Assembly (NCBI GenBank): GCA_902631255.1
Contig: CACOXS010000001.1
Coordinates: 62,001-126,000, forward strand
DNA length: 64,000 bases
DNA from: an uncultured Pelagibacteraceae bacterium
GTDB lineage: Bacteria > Pseudomonadota > Alphaproteobacteria > Pelagibacterales > Pelagibacteraceae
Direction: 5' to 3'
Shown: in pieces, positions 56,058 through 64,000 of the stretch
How the letters are laid out: each line of letters starts with the position of its first letter
How positions within the stretch are numbered: position 1 is the first letter of the stretch
The notes under the pieces: generated by a model
What the model was told of the DNA's origin: nothing
Database searches by the model: none
What the model saw: the letters and a program-made list of their open reading frames with translations, nothing else
Position numbers and translations under genes: made by a program

Positions 56058-56530
56058 ATATATTTTACGTCTTTAATTTCAAAATTTTTGACACCGGCAG
56101 GAGTTCTTATTTCAACTAAATCATTTTTATTTTTTCCTATTAAACCTTTACCTATAGGTGATTGAAAATAAATTAATTTTTGTTTAAGGTCAGCTTCATC
56201 TTTTCCTACAATCTTGTAATTTATTTTTTCTCCAGTATCTAAATTTTCTAAAAACACAGTCGAGCCGAAGATAACTTTTCCATCATTATTTAATTTCGTA
56301 ACATCAATGACATTTGCTCTAGCAATGATATCATTAATTTCAGTAATCCTTCCCTCATTATGAGACTGCTCTTCTTTTGCAGCGTGGTACTCTGCATTTT
56401 CTTTTAGATCGCCATGTGACCTTGCTTCAGCAATCGCCGATACAATCTCAGGTCTTTTTTTTTCTTTTAAAAAGATTAATTCATCTTTGAGTTTATTTAA
56501 GCCATTTAAAGTAATTGGTTCTTTGTCCAT
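56054..56530 (-). CDS. greA: Transcription elongation factor GreA
   Basis: A 158-residue factor that lets RNA polymerase cut and extend backtracked RNA. The coiled-coil N-terminal half has PEIVSAIAEARSHGDLKENAEYHAAKEEQ with the acidic tip; the C-terminal half ends IGKGLIGKNKNDLVEIRTPAG. The usual length. One base after hemF. Confidence 0.97.
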   Translation of the reverse strand: MDKEPITLNGLNKLKDELIFLKEKKRPEIVSAIAEARSHGDLKENAEYHAAKEEQSHNEGRITEINDIIARANVIDVTKLNNDGKVIFGSTVFLENLDTGEKINYKIVGKDEADLKQKLIYFQSPIGKGLIGKNKNDLVEIRTPAGVKNFEIKDVKYI

Positions 56531-56531
56531 G

Positions 56532-57359
56532 TTATTTCCATTTTGCTAACGGAGGTAATGACATTAAAATACCTTCAACATTTCCACCAGTTTGTAAACC
56601 AAATTTTGTTCCTCGGTCATAGAGTAAGTTAAATTCTGTATAGCGACCTCTTTTTATGAATTGTAATTCTTTATGTTTTTTAGTCCACTTTTTCTTCATT
56701 TTTTTTCTAATGATTTTTTCAAAAATAAATTGAAATGTGATTCCCACATCTCTTACAAATTTAAAATCTTTTTCAAAATTATCTTTTTTATAATCAAAAA
56801 AAATTCCACCAATACCTCTCGGTTCTTTTCTATGAGGTAAATAAAAATATTCATCACACCATTTCTTATATTTTGTATAATATTTCTTATTGTGTTGATT
56901 ACACATTTTTTTTAGAGTTTTATGAAATTCTTTTTTTTCCTTATCATCTTTTATTGACGGGGTTACATCTATACCACCACCAAACCAGTCCTGAGTTGTG
57001 CAGATATATCTTGTATTAAAATGCATGGCAGGGATCATGGGATTTTTCATATGCATCACAACGGAAATACCAGAAGCCCAAAATCTGGGATTTTTTTTTG
57101 CACCTAAAATATTTTTTTGAAATTGTTTTGGGAATTTTCCATGAACTTTAGAAAAATTTACTCCAACTTTATCAAATATTCTTCCATTTTTTAAAATTCT
57201 AAATTCCCCACCTCCTTCATCTCTTTTTTTACTTCTGTTCCAAACAGTGGTTTTGATATCCGCATCTTTTCTTTCAAGGTTGGTTATAGTATGCCAAATA
57301 GCTTCTTGTAACATTTTGAACCAATTACTTGTGATGTCCTTTTTAATTTCTATATCCAT
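56532..57359 (-). CDS. hemF: Oxygen-dependent coproporphyrinogen III oxidase
   Basis: A 275-residue heme-pathway enzyme acting with O2. Marks are RNSKKRDEGGGEFRIL-type text (DEGGGEFRILKNGRIF), NTRYICTTQDWFGGGIDVTP and RRGRYTEFNLLYDRGTKFGL near the C terminus. The aerobic form fits a surface-ocean bacterium. It follows trmL by one base. Confidence 0.96.
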   Translation of the reverse strand: MDIEIKKDITSNWFKMLQEAIWHTITNLERKDADIKTTVWNRSKKRDEGGGEFRILKNGRIFDKVGVNFSKVHGKFPKQFQKNILGAKKNPRFWASGISVVMHMKNPMIPAMHFNTRYICTTQDWFGGGIDVTPSIKDDKEKKEFHKTLKKMCNQHNKKYYTKYKKWCDEYFYLPHRKEPRGIGGIFFDYKKDNFEKDFKFVRDVGITFQFIFEKIIRKKMKKKWTKKHKELQFIKRGRYTEFNLLYDRGTKFGLQTGGNVEGILMSLPPLAKWK

Positions 57360-57360
57360 A

Positions 57361-57834
57361 TTAGATTAATTTAGTTTGTTTTAAACTTTCTGCCAATACG
57401 ATTGCAACAGAGGATGCAATATTAAGTGAGCGTTTATTGTTTTTCATAGGAATTTTGAGTTTATCTTTAATTTTTTTGTGAACCTCATTTGGAACCCCGG
57501 CACTTTCTCTGCCAAAAAGAATAGTGTCATTTTTATTAAACTTAAATTTTGTGTAAGCAACAGACGCTTTTGTAGTCATTAGAACTATTCTTTGATCTTT
57601 TTTCGATTTAAAAAAATCGTCTGAGCTTTGATGGAATTTTATGTCTTTTTCATTCATATAATCCATAACGACTCGCTTAAACCTTCTGTCACTTAGCATA
57701 AACCCGCAAGGCTCTATTATTTCAAGTTTTGCACCTAGGCACGCACAAGTTCTGATTATTGCTGCTGTATTTTGAGGTATGTCTGGTTCAAATAAAGCAA
57801 TTTTAGGGCCATGATTTATCAAATTCTGTGTCAT
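57361..57834 (-). CDS. trmL: tRNA (cytidine-34/uridine-34 2'-O) methyltransferase
   Basis: A 157-residue SPOUT methyltransferase. Marks are IALFEPDIPQNTAAIIRTCACLGA, VMDYMNEKDIK, and the knot ILFGRESAGVPNEVHKK with RSLNIASSVAIVLAE. It modifies the wobble base of certain leucine tRNAs. The start ATG 57834 is 90 nt from divergent petA; the gap is the likely divergent promoter region. Confidence 0.95.
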   Translation of the reverse strand: MTQNLINHGPKIALFEPDIPQNTAAIIRTCACLGAKLEIIEPCGFMLSDRRFKRVVMDYMNEKDIKFHQSSDDFFKSKKDQRIVLMTTKASVAYTKFKFNKNDTILFGRESAGVPNEVHKKIKDKLKIPMKNNKRSLNIASSVAIVLAESLKQTKLI

Positions 57835-57924
57835 TCTTTCAGTAGTAAATTTATCATTTTATATTATATGAAATCATATATTTAAGTAGAAAAAAGCAAT
57901 ATTGAGTATATTTAACTATTATTG

Positions 57925-58434
57925 ATGTCAGAAAAAAAAACTAATAGACGAGATTTCTTATTCACAGCAACTTATGCGGTTGGTGCGGTTGGTGTTGGTG
58001 CAACGATATGGCCAATGATTGATCAGATGAACCCTGACGCATCAGTCAAAGCTTTGGCGAGCACCGAGGTTGATGTAAGTGCGGTTAATCCAGGTAAAAC
58101 AATTACAGTTTTATGGAGAGGTAAACCAGTTTTTATTCGTAGAAGAACTCAAGATGAGATAGCTGAAGCAAGATCTGTAAAGTTATCAGATTTAAAACAT
58201 CCTGAAAAAGATGAAGATCGTGCAGCGAACCCCGAGTGGTTAGTCATGCTTGGAGTGTGCACTCACTTAGGCTGTGTACCTTTAGATCAAAAAGGTGAAT
58301 ACAATGGATGGTTTTGTCCTTGTCATGGTTCTCACTATGATATCTCTGGGAGAATTAGAAAGGGACCAGCTCCGACTAATATGGAGATTCCTAAATATGA
58401 ATTTGTTAACGCTAATACAATTAAAATTGGATAA
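57925..58434 (+). CDS. petA: Ubiquinol-cytochrome c reductase, Rieske iron-sulfur subunit
   Basis: A 169-residue subunit of the bc1 complex. The N terminus has a Tat-like [17 protein letters not shown] anchor. The [2Fe-2S] ligands are in CTHLGCVPL and [12 protein letters not shown] 57925 (one codon after the track's TTG) is preferred. It opens petABC, 5 nt before petB. Confidence 0.96.
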   Translation: MSEKKTNRRDFLFTATYAVGAVGVGATIWPMIDQMNPDASVKALASTEVDVSAVNPGKTITVLWRGKPVFIRRRTQDEIAEARSVKLSDLKHPEKDEDRAANPEWLVMLGVCTHLGCVPLDQKGEYNGWFCPCHGSHYDISGRIRKGPAPTNMEIPKYEFVNANTIKIG

Positions 58435-58439
58435 TTATT

Positions 58440-59702
58440 ATGAGTGATCACGAATACACACCGAAATCAAAATTTGGAAAATGGTTTAACGATCGTTTAC
58501 CGTTACTAACTCTTGCAAATCATTTAACTGATTATCCAACACCTAAAAATTTAAATTATTGGTGGACGTTTGGTGGAATATTAACTTTTTGTTTGATTAC
58601 TCAAATTGTAACGGGTTTAGTTCTTGCAATGCATTATATTGCTCATGCTGATATGGCTTTTGATAGTGTCGAGCATATCATGAGAGATGTTAATTATGGT
58701 TGGTTAATCAGATACATTCATGCAAATGGTGCTTCAATGTTTTTTTTGGCTGTTTATATTCATATATTTAGATCATTGTTTTATGGTTCTTACAAAGCTC
58801 CTAGGGAAATAATTTGGATAATTGGTATCATCATTTATTTATTAATGATGGCAGCTGCATTTTTGGGTTATGTACTTCCATGGGGCCAAATGAGTTTCTG
58901 GGGTGCAACTGTAATTACAAATCTATTTAGTGCAATTCCTTTAGTAGGCGAGGGTATTGTTACTTGGTTATGGGGAGGTTATTCAGTTGATAATCCTACT
59001 TTAACAAGATTTTTTACACTTCACTATTTAATACCTTTTTTAATTTTAGGTTTAGTTGTTCTTCACATATGGGCACTTCATGTTCCTGGAAATAATAATC
59101 CAGTTGGAATTGACATTAAAAAACCTTCAAAAGATACAGTACCATTCCATCCATACATTGTAATTAAAGATGGTTTTGCTTTACTAATGTTTATGATTGT
59201 TTTTGCATTTTTTGTTTTTTATACGCCAAATATTTTAGGTCATGCAGACAATTATATTGAAGCTAATCCATTAGTTACTCCGGCACATATTGTTCCAGAG
59301 TGGTATTTATTACCATTCTATGCAATTTTAAGATCGGTCCCAGATAAACTTTTAGGAGTAGTTGCAATGTTATCTGCTATTTTAATTTTAGCAGCTCTTC
59401 CATGGCTCGATACCTCAAAAATTAGATCAGCAGTATTTAGACCTTTATACAGACAATTTTATTGGATCCTTGTCGCTGATGTTTTGATCCTGGGATACGT
59501 AGGTGCTATGCCAGCAGAGGGATTATATCTGTTAGTTGCTAGAGTAGCTACAGCATACTATTTCTTACATTTTTTAGTGATACTTCCAGTTTTAGGTTGG
59601 AAAGAAAAAACTCTTCCAATTCCATTAAGTATTACCGAACCGATATTAGGTGGTTCACCTAATTTAGCCACAGCAAAGAACAAGGAAAGTCTAAATAAAT
59701 AA
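58440..59702 (+). CDS. petB: Cytochrome b of the bc1 complex
   Basis: A 420-residue membrane subunit with about eight helices. Heme His residues are in [16 protein letters not shown] and [23 protein letters not shown]; the quinol site [18 protein letters not shown] is intact. It moves electrons across the membrane between quinol and quinone sites. petC starts directly after its stop. Confidence 0.97.
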   Translation: MSDHEYTPKSKFGKWFNDRLPLLTLANHLTDYPTPKNLNYWWTFGGILTFCLITQIVTGLVLAMHYIAHADMAFDSVEHIMRDVNYGWLIRYIHANGASMFFLAVYIHIFRSLFYGSYKAPREIIWIIGIIIYLLMMAAAFLGYVLPWGQMSFWGATVITNLFSAIPLVGEGIVTWLWGGYSVDNPTLTRFFTLHYLIPFLILGLVVLHIWALHVPGNNNPVGIDIKKPSKDTVPFHPYIVIKDGFALLMFMIVFAFFVFYTPNILGHADNYIEANPLVTPAHIVPEWYLLPFYAILRSVPDKLLGVVAMLSAILILAALPWLDTSKIRSAVFRPLYRQFYWILVADVLILGYVGAMPAEGLYLLVARVATAYYFLHFLVILPVLGWKEKTLPIPLSITEPILGGSPNLATAKNKESLNK

Positions 59703-60482
59703 GTGAAAAATTTTTTTAAAATATTTTCATTTATTATCTTATTTTCAGGACTTTCATTGAGCATTCAAGCTGCAGAAAAAGTTGAATATTTAAAAACTGA
59801 TTGGAGCTTTAAAGGACTCTTTGGAAAGTTTGATCGAGCTGCACTTCAAAGAGGTTATCAAGTCTACACAGAGGTGTGCTCTTCTTGTCATTCGATGAAA
59901 TATTTAAGTTATAGAAACTTAGCTGAAAAAGGGGGACCAGAATTTTCTATAGAGCAAGCAAAAGCTATTGCTGCATCTTTTGAGGTCAAAGATGGACCTA
60001 ATTCAGACGGTGATATGTTTACTCGTCCAGGCAGATTATCAGATAAGTTTGTAATGCCCTATGATAACGTTCAAGCTGCTCAAGCCGCAAATGGAGGTGC
60101 TTATCCACCAGATATGTCTGTATTAGTTAAAGCGAGAGGAGGTGGGGTAGATTATATTTACTCATTGCTTCAGGGATATGAAGACCCACCAGCTGGAGTT
60201 ACTTTAGATGATGGTGTGTATTATAATAAATATATGTATGGGAATAAAATTAAAATGGCTAATCAGTTATCAGATGGATTAGTAGAATACTCAGATGGTA
60301 CAACAGCTTCTGTTGAGCAAATGTCAAAAGATGTAACAACATTCTTGATGTGGTCTGCTGAACCTCACTTAGAGTCAAGACATCAAATGGGTTTTAAAGC
60401 TATCCTGTATTTAATTATTTTAACAATCCTAGTTTATTTTAGTATGAAAAGAATATGGTCACGTATTGAAACGGAAGTTTAG
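59703..60482 (+). CDS. petC: Cytochrome c1
   Basis: A 259-residue membrane-anchored c-type cytochrome. A signal peptide ends SIQAAEK; the heme site CSSCHSMKYLSYRNL and the axial Met region are present, with a C-terminal anchor (AILYLIILTILVYFSM). GTG start. Its last 24 bases overlap convergent ychF, an unusually long convergent overlap for bc1. Confidence 0.95.
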   Translation: MKNFFKIFSFIILFSGLSLSIQAAEKVEYLKTDWSFKGLFGKFDRAALQRGYQVYTEVCSSCHSMKYLSYRNLAEKGGPEFSIEQAKAIAASFEVKDGPNSDGDMFTRPGRLSDKFVMPYDNVQAAQAANGGAYPPDMSVLVKARGGGVDYIYSLLQGYEDPPAGVTLDDGVYYNKYMYGNKIKMANQLSDGLVEYSDGTTASVEQMSKDVTTFLMWSAEPHLESRHQMGFKAILYLIILTILVYFSMKRIWSRIETEV

Positions 60483-61532
60483 AACGTCTCCATCTTTAAC
60501 TATATAATCTTTCCCTTCTAATCTCATTTTTCCGTTATTTTTTGAATTTACCCAACCATCATTGGATATAAAATCATCGTAAGAAATAGTTTCAGCTCGA
60601 ATAAACCCTTTTTCAAAATCAGTATGAATTTCACCTGCAGCTTTTGGGGCAGTACAATTTTTTTCAATTGTCCATGCTCTAGTTTCTTCTGGCCCGGATG
60701 TAAAGTATGTATCTAGGTCAAGAATTTCGTAACCTTTTTTAATTAATTTATTCAATCCTGTTTCCTTTAATCCAATCATTTCCATATAATTTTTTTTCTC
60801 ATTACTATCCAATTCATTGATTTGATTCTCTATGTCTGCAGAAACGATTAAAGTATTGTTGTTCCCATATTTATCAATAAATGATTGAGTGTAATTATTT
60901 CCACTTTGAACGCTTTTTTCATCAACGTTACAAACAAAAATTTTAGGTTTGAGTGATAATAACCCAGATTGATTAAGTTGCTTTTTATTAAATTGAGTCT
61001 TTAAATCATCAAAACTTTTATTATTATTTATACAATCCATAGCTATTTCAAGAATTTTGATTTGATCCTCATCAACATTTTTTTTATTATTTTTTTCCAA
61101 CCTCTTTTGAATAGACTCAAGATCCGCAAGCATCATCTCTGTTTCTATAATTTCGATATCTCTAACCGGGTCAACAGAGGGGTTTACATTTTGAATATCA
61201 TTAGAGTCAAAGCACCTGATCATGTGAATAATTGCATCGACTTCTCTAATATGAGAAAGAAATTTATTACCCAAACCTTCACCTTTGGATGCACCTTTTA
61301 CCAGTCCAGCAATATCAACAAAAGAGATAGTGGTATTGATTATTTTTTTTGATTTTGAAATTTTAGCTAAATTGTTTAATCTTTCATCAGGAACTATTAC
61401 AACTCCAATATTTGGATCAATTGTACAAAAAGGAAAATTAGCAGCCTGTGCTTTACTGGAATTAGTTAGTGCATTGAAAAGCGTTGATTTACCAACATTA
61501 GGTAATCCAACAATCCCACATTTAAAACTCAT
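60459..61532 (-). CDS. ychF: Redox-regulated ATPase YchF (Obg-like)
   Basis: A 357-residue P-loop ATPase of the Obg family. P-loop GLPNVGKSTLFNALTNS, the switch with FVDIAGLVKGASKGEGLG and the C-terminal TGS-like domain with TAPKAAGEIHTDFEKGFIRAE are present. Full length. It starts one base from the pth stop and overlaps petC by 24 nt. Confidence 0.96.
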   Translation of the reverse strand: MSFKCGIVGLPNVGKSTLFNALTNSSKAQAANFPFCTIDPNIGVVIVPDERLNNLAKISKSKKIINTTISFVDIAGLVKGASKGEGLGNKFLSHIREVDAIIHMIRCFDSNDIQNVNPSVDPVRDIEIIETEMMLADLESIQKRLEKNNKKNVDEDQIKILEIAMDCINNNKSFDDLKTQFNKKQLNQSGLLSLKPKIFVCNVDEKSVQSGNNYTQSFIDKYGNNNTLIVSADIENQINELDSNEKKNYMEMIGLKETGLNKLIKKGYEILDLDTYFTSGPEETRAWTIEKNCTAPKAAGEIHTDFEKGFIRAETISYDDFISNDGWVNSKNNGKMRLEGKDYIVKDGDVLNFRFNT

Positions 61533-62092
61533 TATTTATTATTAACTGTGCTTGAAAATAAATCTAATTTTTTTTCTACAAGTATCGAAAGTGACTCAGT
61601 TATATTTTTGGATATTTTTTCTACACCCATGATTTCTTCATCATCAAAGTTTTGTAAAACATAATCAGATACTTCAATAGGTCCTTTTGGTTTTCCTATA
61701 CCAATTCTTACTCTTGAGTAATCTTTTCCAATAAATTTATCAATAGAAGATATACCATTGTGACCAGCACTTGATCCACCAAATTTCGCTTTTATTTTTC
61801 CAAATTCAACATCAAGATCATCATGAAAAACAATTACATTTTCTGGTTCAATTTTAAAATATTCGATTAGTTCTCTAATACATATTCCAGAGTTATTCAT
61901 AAATGTTAAGGGCTTTATGGCATAAACTTTTTTACTATCAATATTACCAGTTGTTAACAAACCTTTGAATTTTGGTTTTTGTTTTGTAAGCCCGAACTTT
62001 TTATTGATGGAGTCTATAATTTTAAAACCAACATTATGTCTATTATTTTCACTATCTGGAGTTGGATTACCTAAACCTACAAATAAAAGCAT
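61532..62092 (-). CDS. pth: Peptidyl-tRNA hydrolase
   Basis: A 186-residue esterase that frees tRNA from dropped-off peptidyl-tRNA. Marks are FVGLGNPTPDSENNRHNVGFK, the catalytic His in NRHNVG, KPLTFMNNSG and HDDLDVEFGKIKAK. rplY-pth-ychF is a common order. Confidence 0.96.
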   Translation of the reverse strand: MLLFVGLGNPTPDSENNRHNVGFKIIDSINKKFGLTKQKPKFKGLLTTGNIDSKKVYAIKPLTFMNNSGICIRELIEYFKIEPENVIVFHDDLDVEFGKIKAKFGGSSAGHNGISSIDKFIGKDYSRVRIGIGKPKGPIEVSDYVLQNFDDEEIMGVEKISKNITESLSILVEKKLDLFSSTVNNK

Positions 62093-62124
62093 AAACTATT
62101 AATTAGAATTTCAAATTTAGTGGA

Positions 62125-62853
62125 TTATTTTTTTTCTTCTGGAGCTTTTTTGTCTGCAGGTTTTTTATCATCACCCTCTTTTTTATCGCTCTCCGCAGCT
62201 GTTTTATCTCCCTCAGCTGCAGCTGCTTCCGCTCCTTCAGCACCTTCTTCACCCTCTGCAGCTTCTGCCTCTGCTGGTTTTTCTGGCTCTTTCATTACTG
62301 TCGGTGCTGCCAAGGTTGCAATTACGAAATCTCTTCCTTGAATAGTTGGTGTTACTTCTGCATCTAGTTTAACTGAAGAAATTTTAAAACTTGACCCAAT
62401 ATCTATACCATCCAAATCTAAAGTAATACTTTCTGGTATTTTTTCACTTGGGCATTTTAATTCAACTTTTCTTCTTACAATGTTAAGTACTCCACCTCTT
62501 TTTAAGCCTGGAGATTTTTCATGATTAATAAAGTTAACTGGAACTTCAATCTTAATTTTTACTCCAGGAAGAACTCTTAGAAAATCTACATGGGTAGGTT
62601 CATCACTTATGATGTGATATTTTACTTCTCTAGGTAATACATTTTGAGATTTTCCATCTACATTTAAAGTAATGATATTTGATAAAAAGTTTTCTTTCTC
62701 AATCAAGGTTTTTAATAATTTCTTAGATATAGAAACTTTTTGATTTTGGTCTTTACCCCCATAGATAATCCCTGGAACACTGCCATCATTCCTGATAGCA
62801 TTAAGTTGACCTTTAGTTTTGTTATCCCTGATCTTTGCCTCTAAAGAATTCAT
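62125..62853 (-). CDS. rplY: 50S ribosomal protein L25 (CTC form)
   Basis: A 242-residue 5S rRNA-binding protein of the general-stress CTC form. The N-terminal half (AKIRDNKTKGQLNAIRNDGSVPGIIYGG) is the L25 domain; a TL5-like beta domain follows. The last 55 residues are an Ala/Glu/Lys low-complexity tail. That tail is notably GC-rich against the AT-rich surroundings. 32 nt before pth, 43 nt after prs. Confidence 0.95.
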   Translation of the reverse strand: MNSLEAKIRDNKTKGQLNAIRNDGSVPGIIYGGKDQNQKVSISKKLLKTLIEKENFLSNIITLNVDGKSQNVLPREVKYHIISDEPTHVDFLRVLPGVKIKIEVPVNFINHEKSPGLKRGGVLNIVRRKVELKCPSEKIPESITLDLDGIDIGSSFKISSVKLDAEVTPTIQGRDFVIATLAAPTVMKEPEKPAEAEAAEGEEGAEGAEAAAAEGDKTAAESDKKEGDDKKPADKKAPEEKK

Positions 62854-62896
62854 AAAACAGAGGTTTTTAACCCATGTTCATAAATAATCAAGGTAA

Positions 62897-63829
62897 TTAT
62901 TTGAATAAATCTGAAACTGATGTTGAATTAGAAATTCTTTTTATAGCTTCTCCCATAAGGGCGGAAATTGGTAAAACTTCTATGTTTTTAACATTTTTGG
63001 TTTTTTCGCTGTTATCTATCGTGTCTGTAATAACTAAATTTTTAATAACTGAATTTTTAATTTTTTTAACTGCGTCTCCACTCAATACCCCGTGAGTAAT
63101 ATAAACATAAACCTCTTTTGCACCTCTTTGTTTTAATGCCTTAGCTGCATTGACGATAGTGCCTCCTGAATCAATTATGTCATCAACTAATATACATGTT
63201 TTACCCTTAACATCTCCAATAACATTCATTACTTGTGATTGACCTGGTTTTGGTCTTCTTTTATCAACAATAGCTAAGCCGATGTTTAAGATTTTACCAA
63301 GAGCTCTGGCTCGCTCTGTTCCACCAACATCTGGAGCAACACAGATTAAATTTTTATTTTTGATTCTTTTTTTAATGTGCCGTGCAAAAATTGGAGTTGA
63401 AAAAAGGTTATCTACAGGGATGTCAAAAAAACCTTGAATTTGACCAGCGTGGAGATCAACTGTCACAACTCTATCTGCTCCAGCTTTAGTTATTAAATTT
63501 GAGACAAGCTTTGCTGATATAGATGTTCTTGGTACAACTTTTCTATCTTGTCTCGCATAACCAAAATAAGGAATTACAGCAGTTATATTTTTTGCTGATG
63601 ATCTTTTTAAAGCATCAATACATAATAATAATTCCATTAAATTGTCATTAGCTGGTGAAGAAATAGATTGAATTATAAAAATGCTATTCCCTCTTATATT
63701 TTCATTTATTTCAATGTAAATTTCACCATCTGCAAATTTTCTTATACTAGAATTGACAAGTTTAGATTTTAAATATTTAGCAATATTTTTACTTAGGATT
63801 TTATTACTATTTCCAGTTAATAATTTCAT
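62897..63829 (-). CDS. prs: Ribose-phosphate pyrophosphokinase
   Basis: A 310-residue PRPP synthase. Marks are [37 protein letters not shown] and the PRPP loop [21 protein letters not shown]. It supplies PRPP for purine synthesis (purD here) and others. The usual length. It heads prs-rplY-pth-ychF; the pgeF gene lies upstream. Confidence 0.97.
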   Translation of the reverse strand: MKLLTGNSNKILSKNIAKYLKSKLVNSSIRKFADGEIYIEINENIRGNSIFIIQSISSPANDNLMELLLCIDALKRSSAKNITAVIPYFGYARQDRKVVPRTSISAKLVSNLITKAGADRVVTVDLHAGQIQGFFDIPVDNLFSTPIFARHIKKRIKNKNLICVAPDVGGTERARALGKILNIGLAIVDKRRPKPGQSQVMNVIGDVKGKTCILVDDIIDSGGTIVNAAKALKQRGAKEVYVYITHGVLSGDAVKKIKNSVIKNLVITDTIDNSEKTKNVKNIEVLPISALMGEAIKRISNSTSVSDLFK

Positions 63830-63836
63830 GAAAAGT

Positions 63837-64000
63837 TTAATTAATCATAATTATTGAAATATTTCTACCATAATCATTTAGATTTAATTTTAATGATCTT
63901 CTTGCACTAAAAAAATTATTTTTTTTATCGAATGTATCAATTTTAATCATATCAATCTTATCGATTTTTTGTGATTTAAGTTGAGATTTGACATAATTTG
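63837..64000 (-). CDS. pgeF: PgeF/YfiH laccase-domain protein, 3' end (cut by window edge)
   Basis: The minus frame ending at TAA 63837-63839 gives 53 residues with [15 protein letters not shown] and [13 protein letters not shown]. The FFSxRR and GRNxSxI phrases are the C-terminal signature of the multicopper polyphenol oxidase-like (PgeF/YfiH) family, linked to peptidoglycan editing or purine nucleoside chemistry. It runs off the right edge. prs starts 7 nt after its stop. Confidence 0.8.
   Translation of the reverse strand, partial: NYVKSQLKSQKIDKIDMIKIDTFDKKNNFFSARRSLKLNLNDYGRNISIIMIN

Noticed and set aside
62120-62341. Ser/Ala-rich plus ORF over rplY
   Set aside because: Antisense shadow of the Ala/Glu-rich L25 tail.

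Overview
The window is an AT-rich, very densely packed bacterial chromosome segment. Gene content, the low GC and the extreme compactness (many genes overlap by 1-24 nt) fit a marine alphaproteobacterium of the Pelagibacterales (SAR11) type. Supporting signs are the short proteins rich in Lys, Ile and Asn, a CcrM-type GANTC methylase, BamF, DUF2093, a split b/b' ATP synthase stator, the cbb-type bc1/aa3 respiratory genes and a retinal (Blh) pathway. This assignment comes from reading gene content only; no search was run.

Layout. 1-0.8 kb: 5' part of typA and a tiny basic ORF. 0.85-4.8 kb: accessory region next to groL, bounded and split by three copies of a groL-3'-end/terminator-like repeat. 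It holds a small membrane protein, two tiny ORFs, a three-gene cassette (Cys-rich protein, DUF6994-like protein, unknown protein) and a protein with two SHOCT-like motifs. 4.8-6.8 kb: groSL with a likely sigma-32 promoter. 6.9-13.4 kb: HAD hydrolase-ribF-ileS-lspA-bamF-pgi, converging on rsmD-purD. 15.2-21 kb: DUF2093, then ubiA-msbA-waaA-lpxK-lpxL (lipid A/Kdo export and assembly). 21-25.2 kb: DUF2721, quinone oxidoreductase-pirin-DoxX, haloacid dehalogenase, rsmE. 25.2-32.6 kb: cytochrome c oxidase operon (coxB, coxA, ctaB, small membrane ORF, ctaG, coxC, surf1) running into thrC and a peroxiredoxin.

32.6-35.05 kb: second accessory region, marked by three copies of a ~30-nt GTTYT-RTTGC-nnGGT element. 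It holds an ABM-domain protein, a tiny membrane ORF, a start-less ORF remnant and a coiled-coil trypsin-like protease. 35.05-47.5 kb: an almost gap-free 15-gene leftward run: dciA, thioredoxin-fold protein, a short smc, atpI-B-E-F'-F, crtI-crtB-crtY-blh, ispH, thrB, rnhA. The retinal genes therefore sit between the ATP synthase Fo genes and an isoprenoid gene. 47.5-57.8 kb: mutY, FAD monooxygenase, ccrM, rnhB, a divergent uracil-DNA glycosylase, TPR protein, ispE, tRNA-Gln abutting the CCA-adding enzyme gene, greA, hemF, trmL. 57.9-64 kb: petABC (bc1 complex), ychF, pth, rplY, prs and the 3' end of pgeF.

Most of the window is core metabolism: respiration (bc1, aa3 oxidase, Fo), heme and quinone supply, lipid A and translation. 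The most unusual material is in the two repeat-delimited accessory sites, the shortened SMC that appears to lack a hinge, the retinal/Fo superoperon, the tRNA-Gln/cca junction, and a family-4-like UDG that has lost expected ligands and a motif His.
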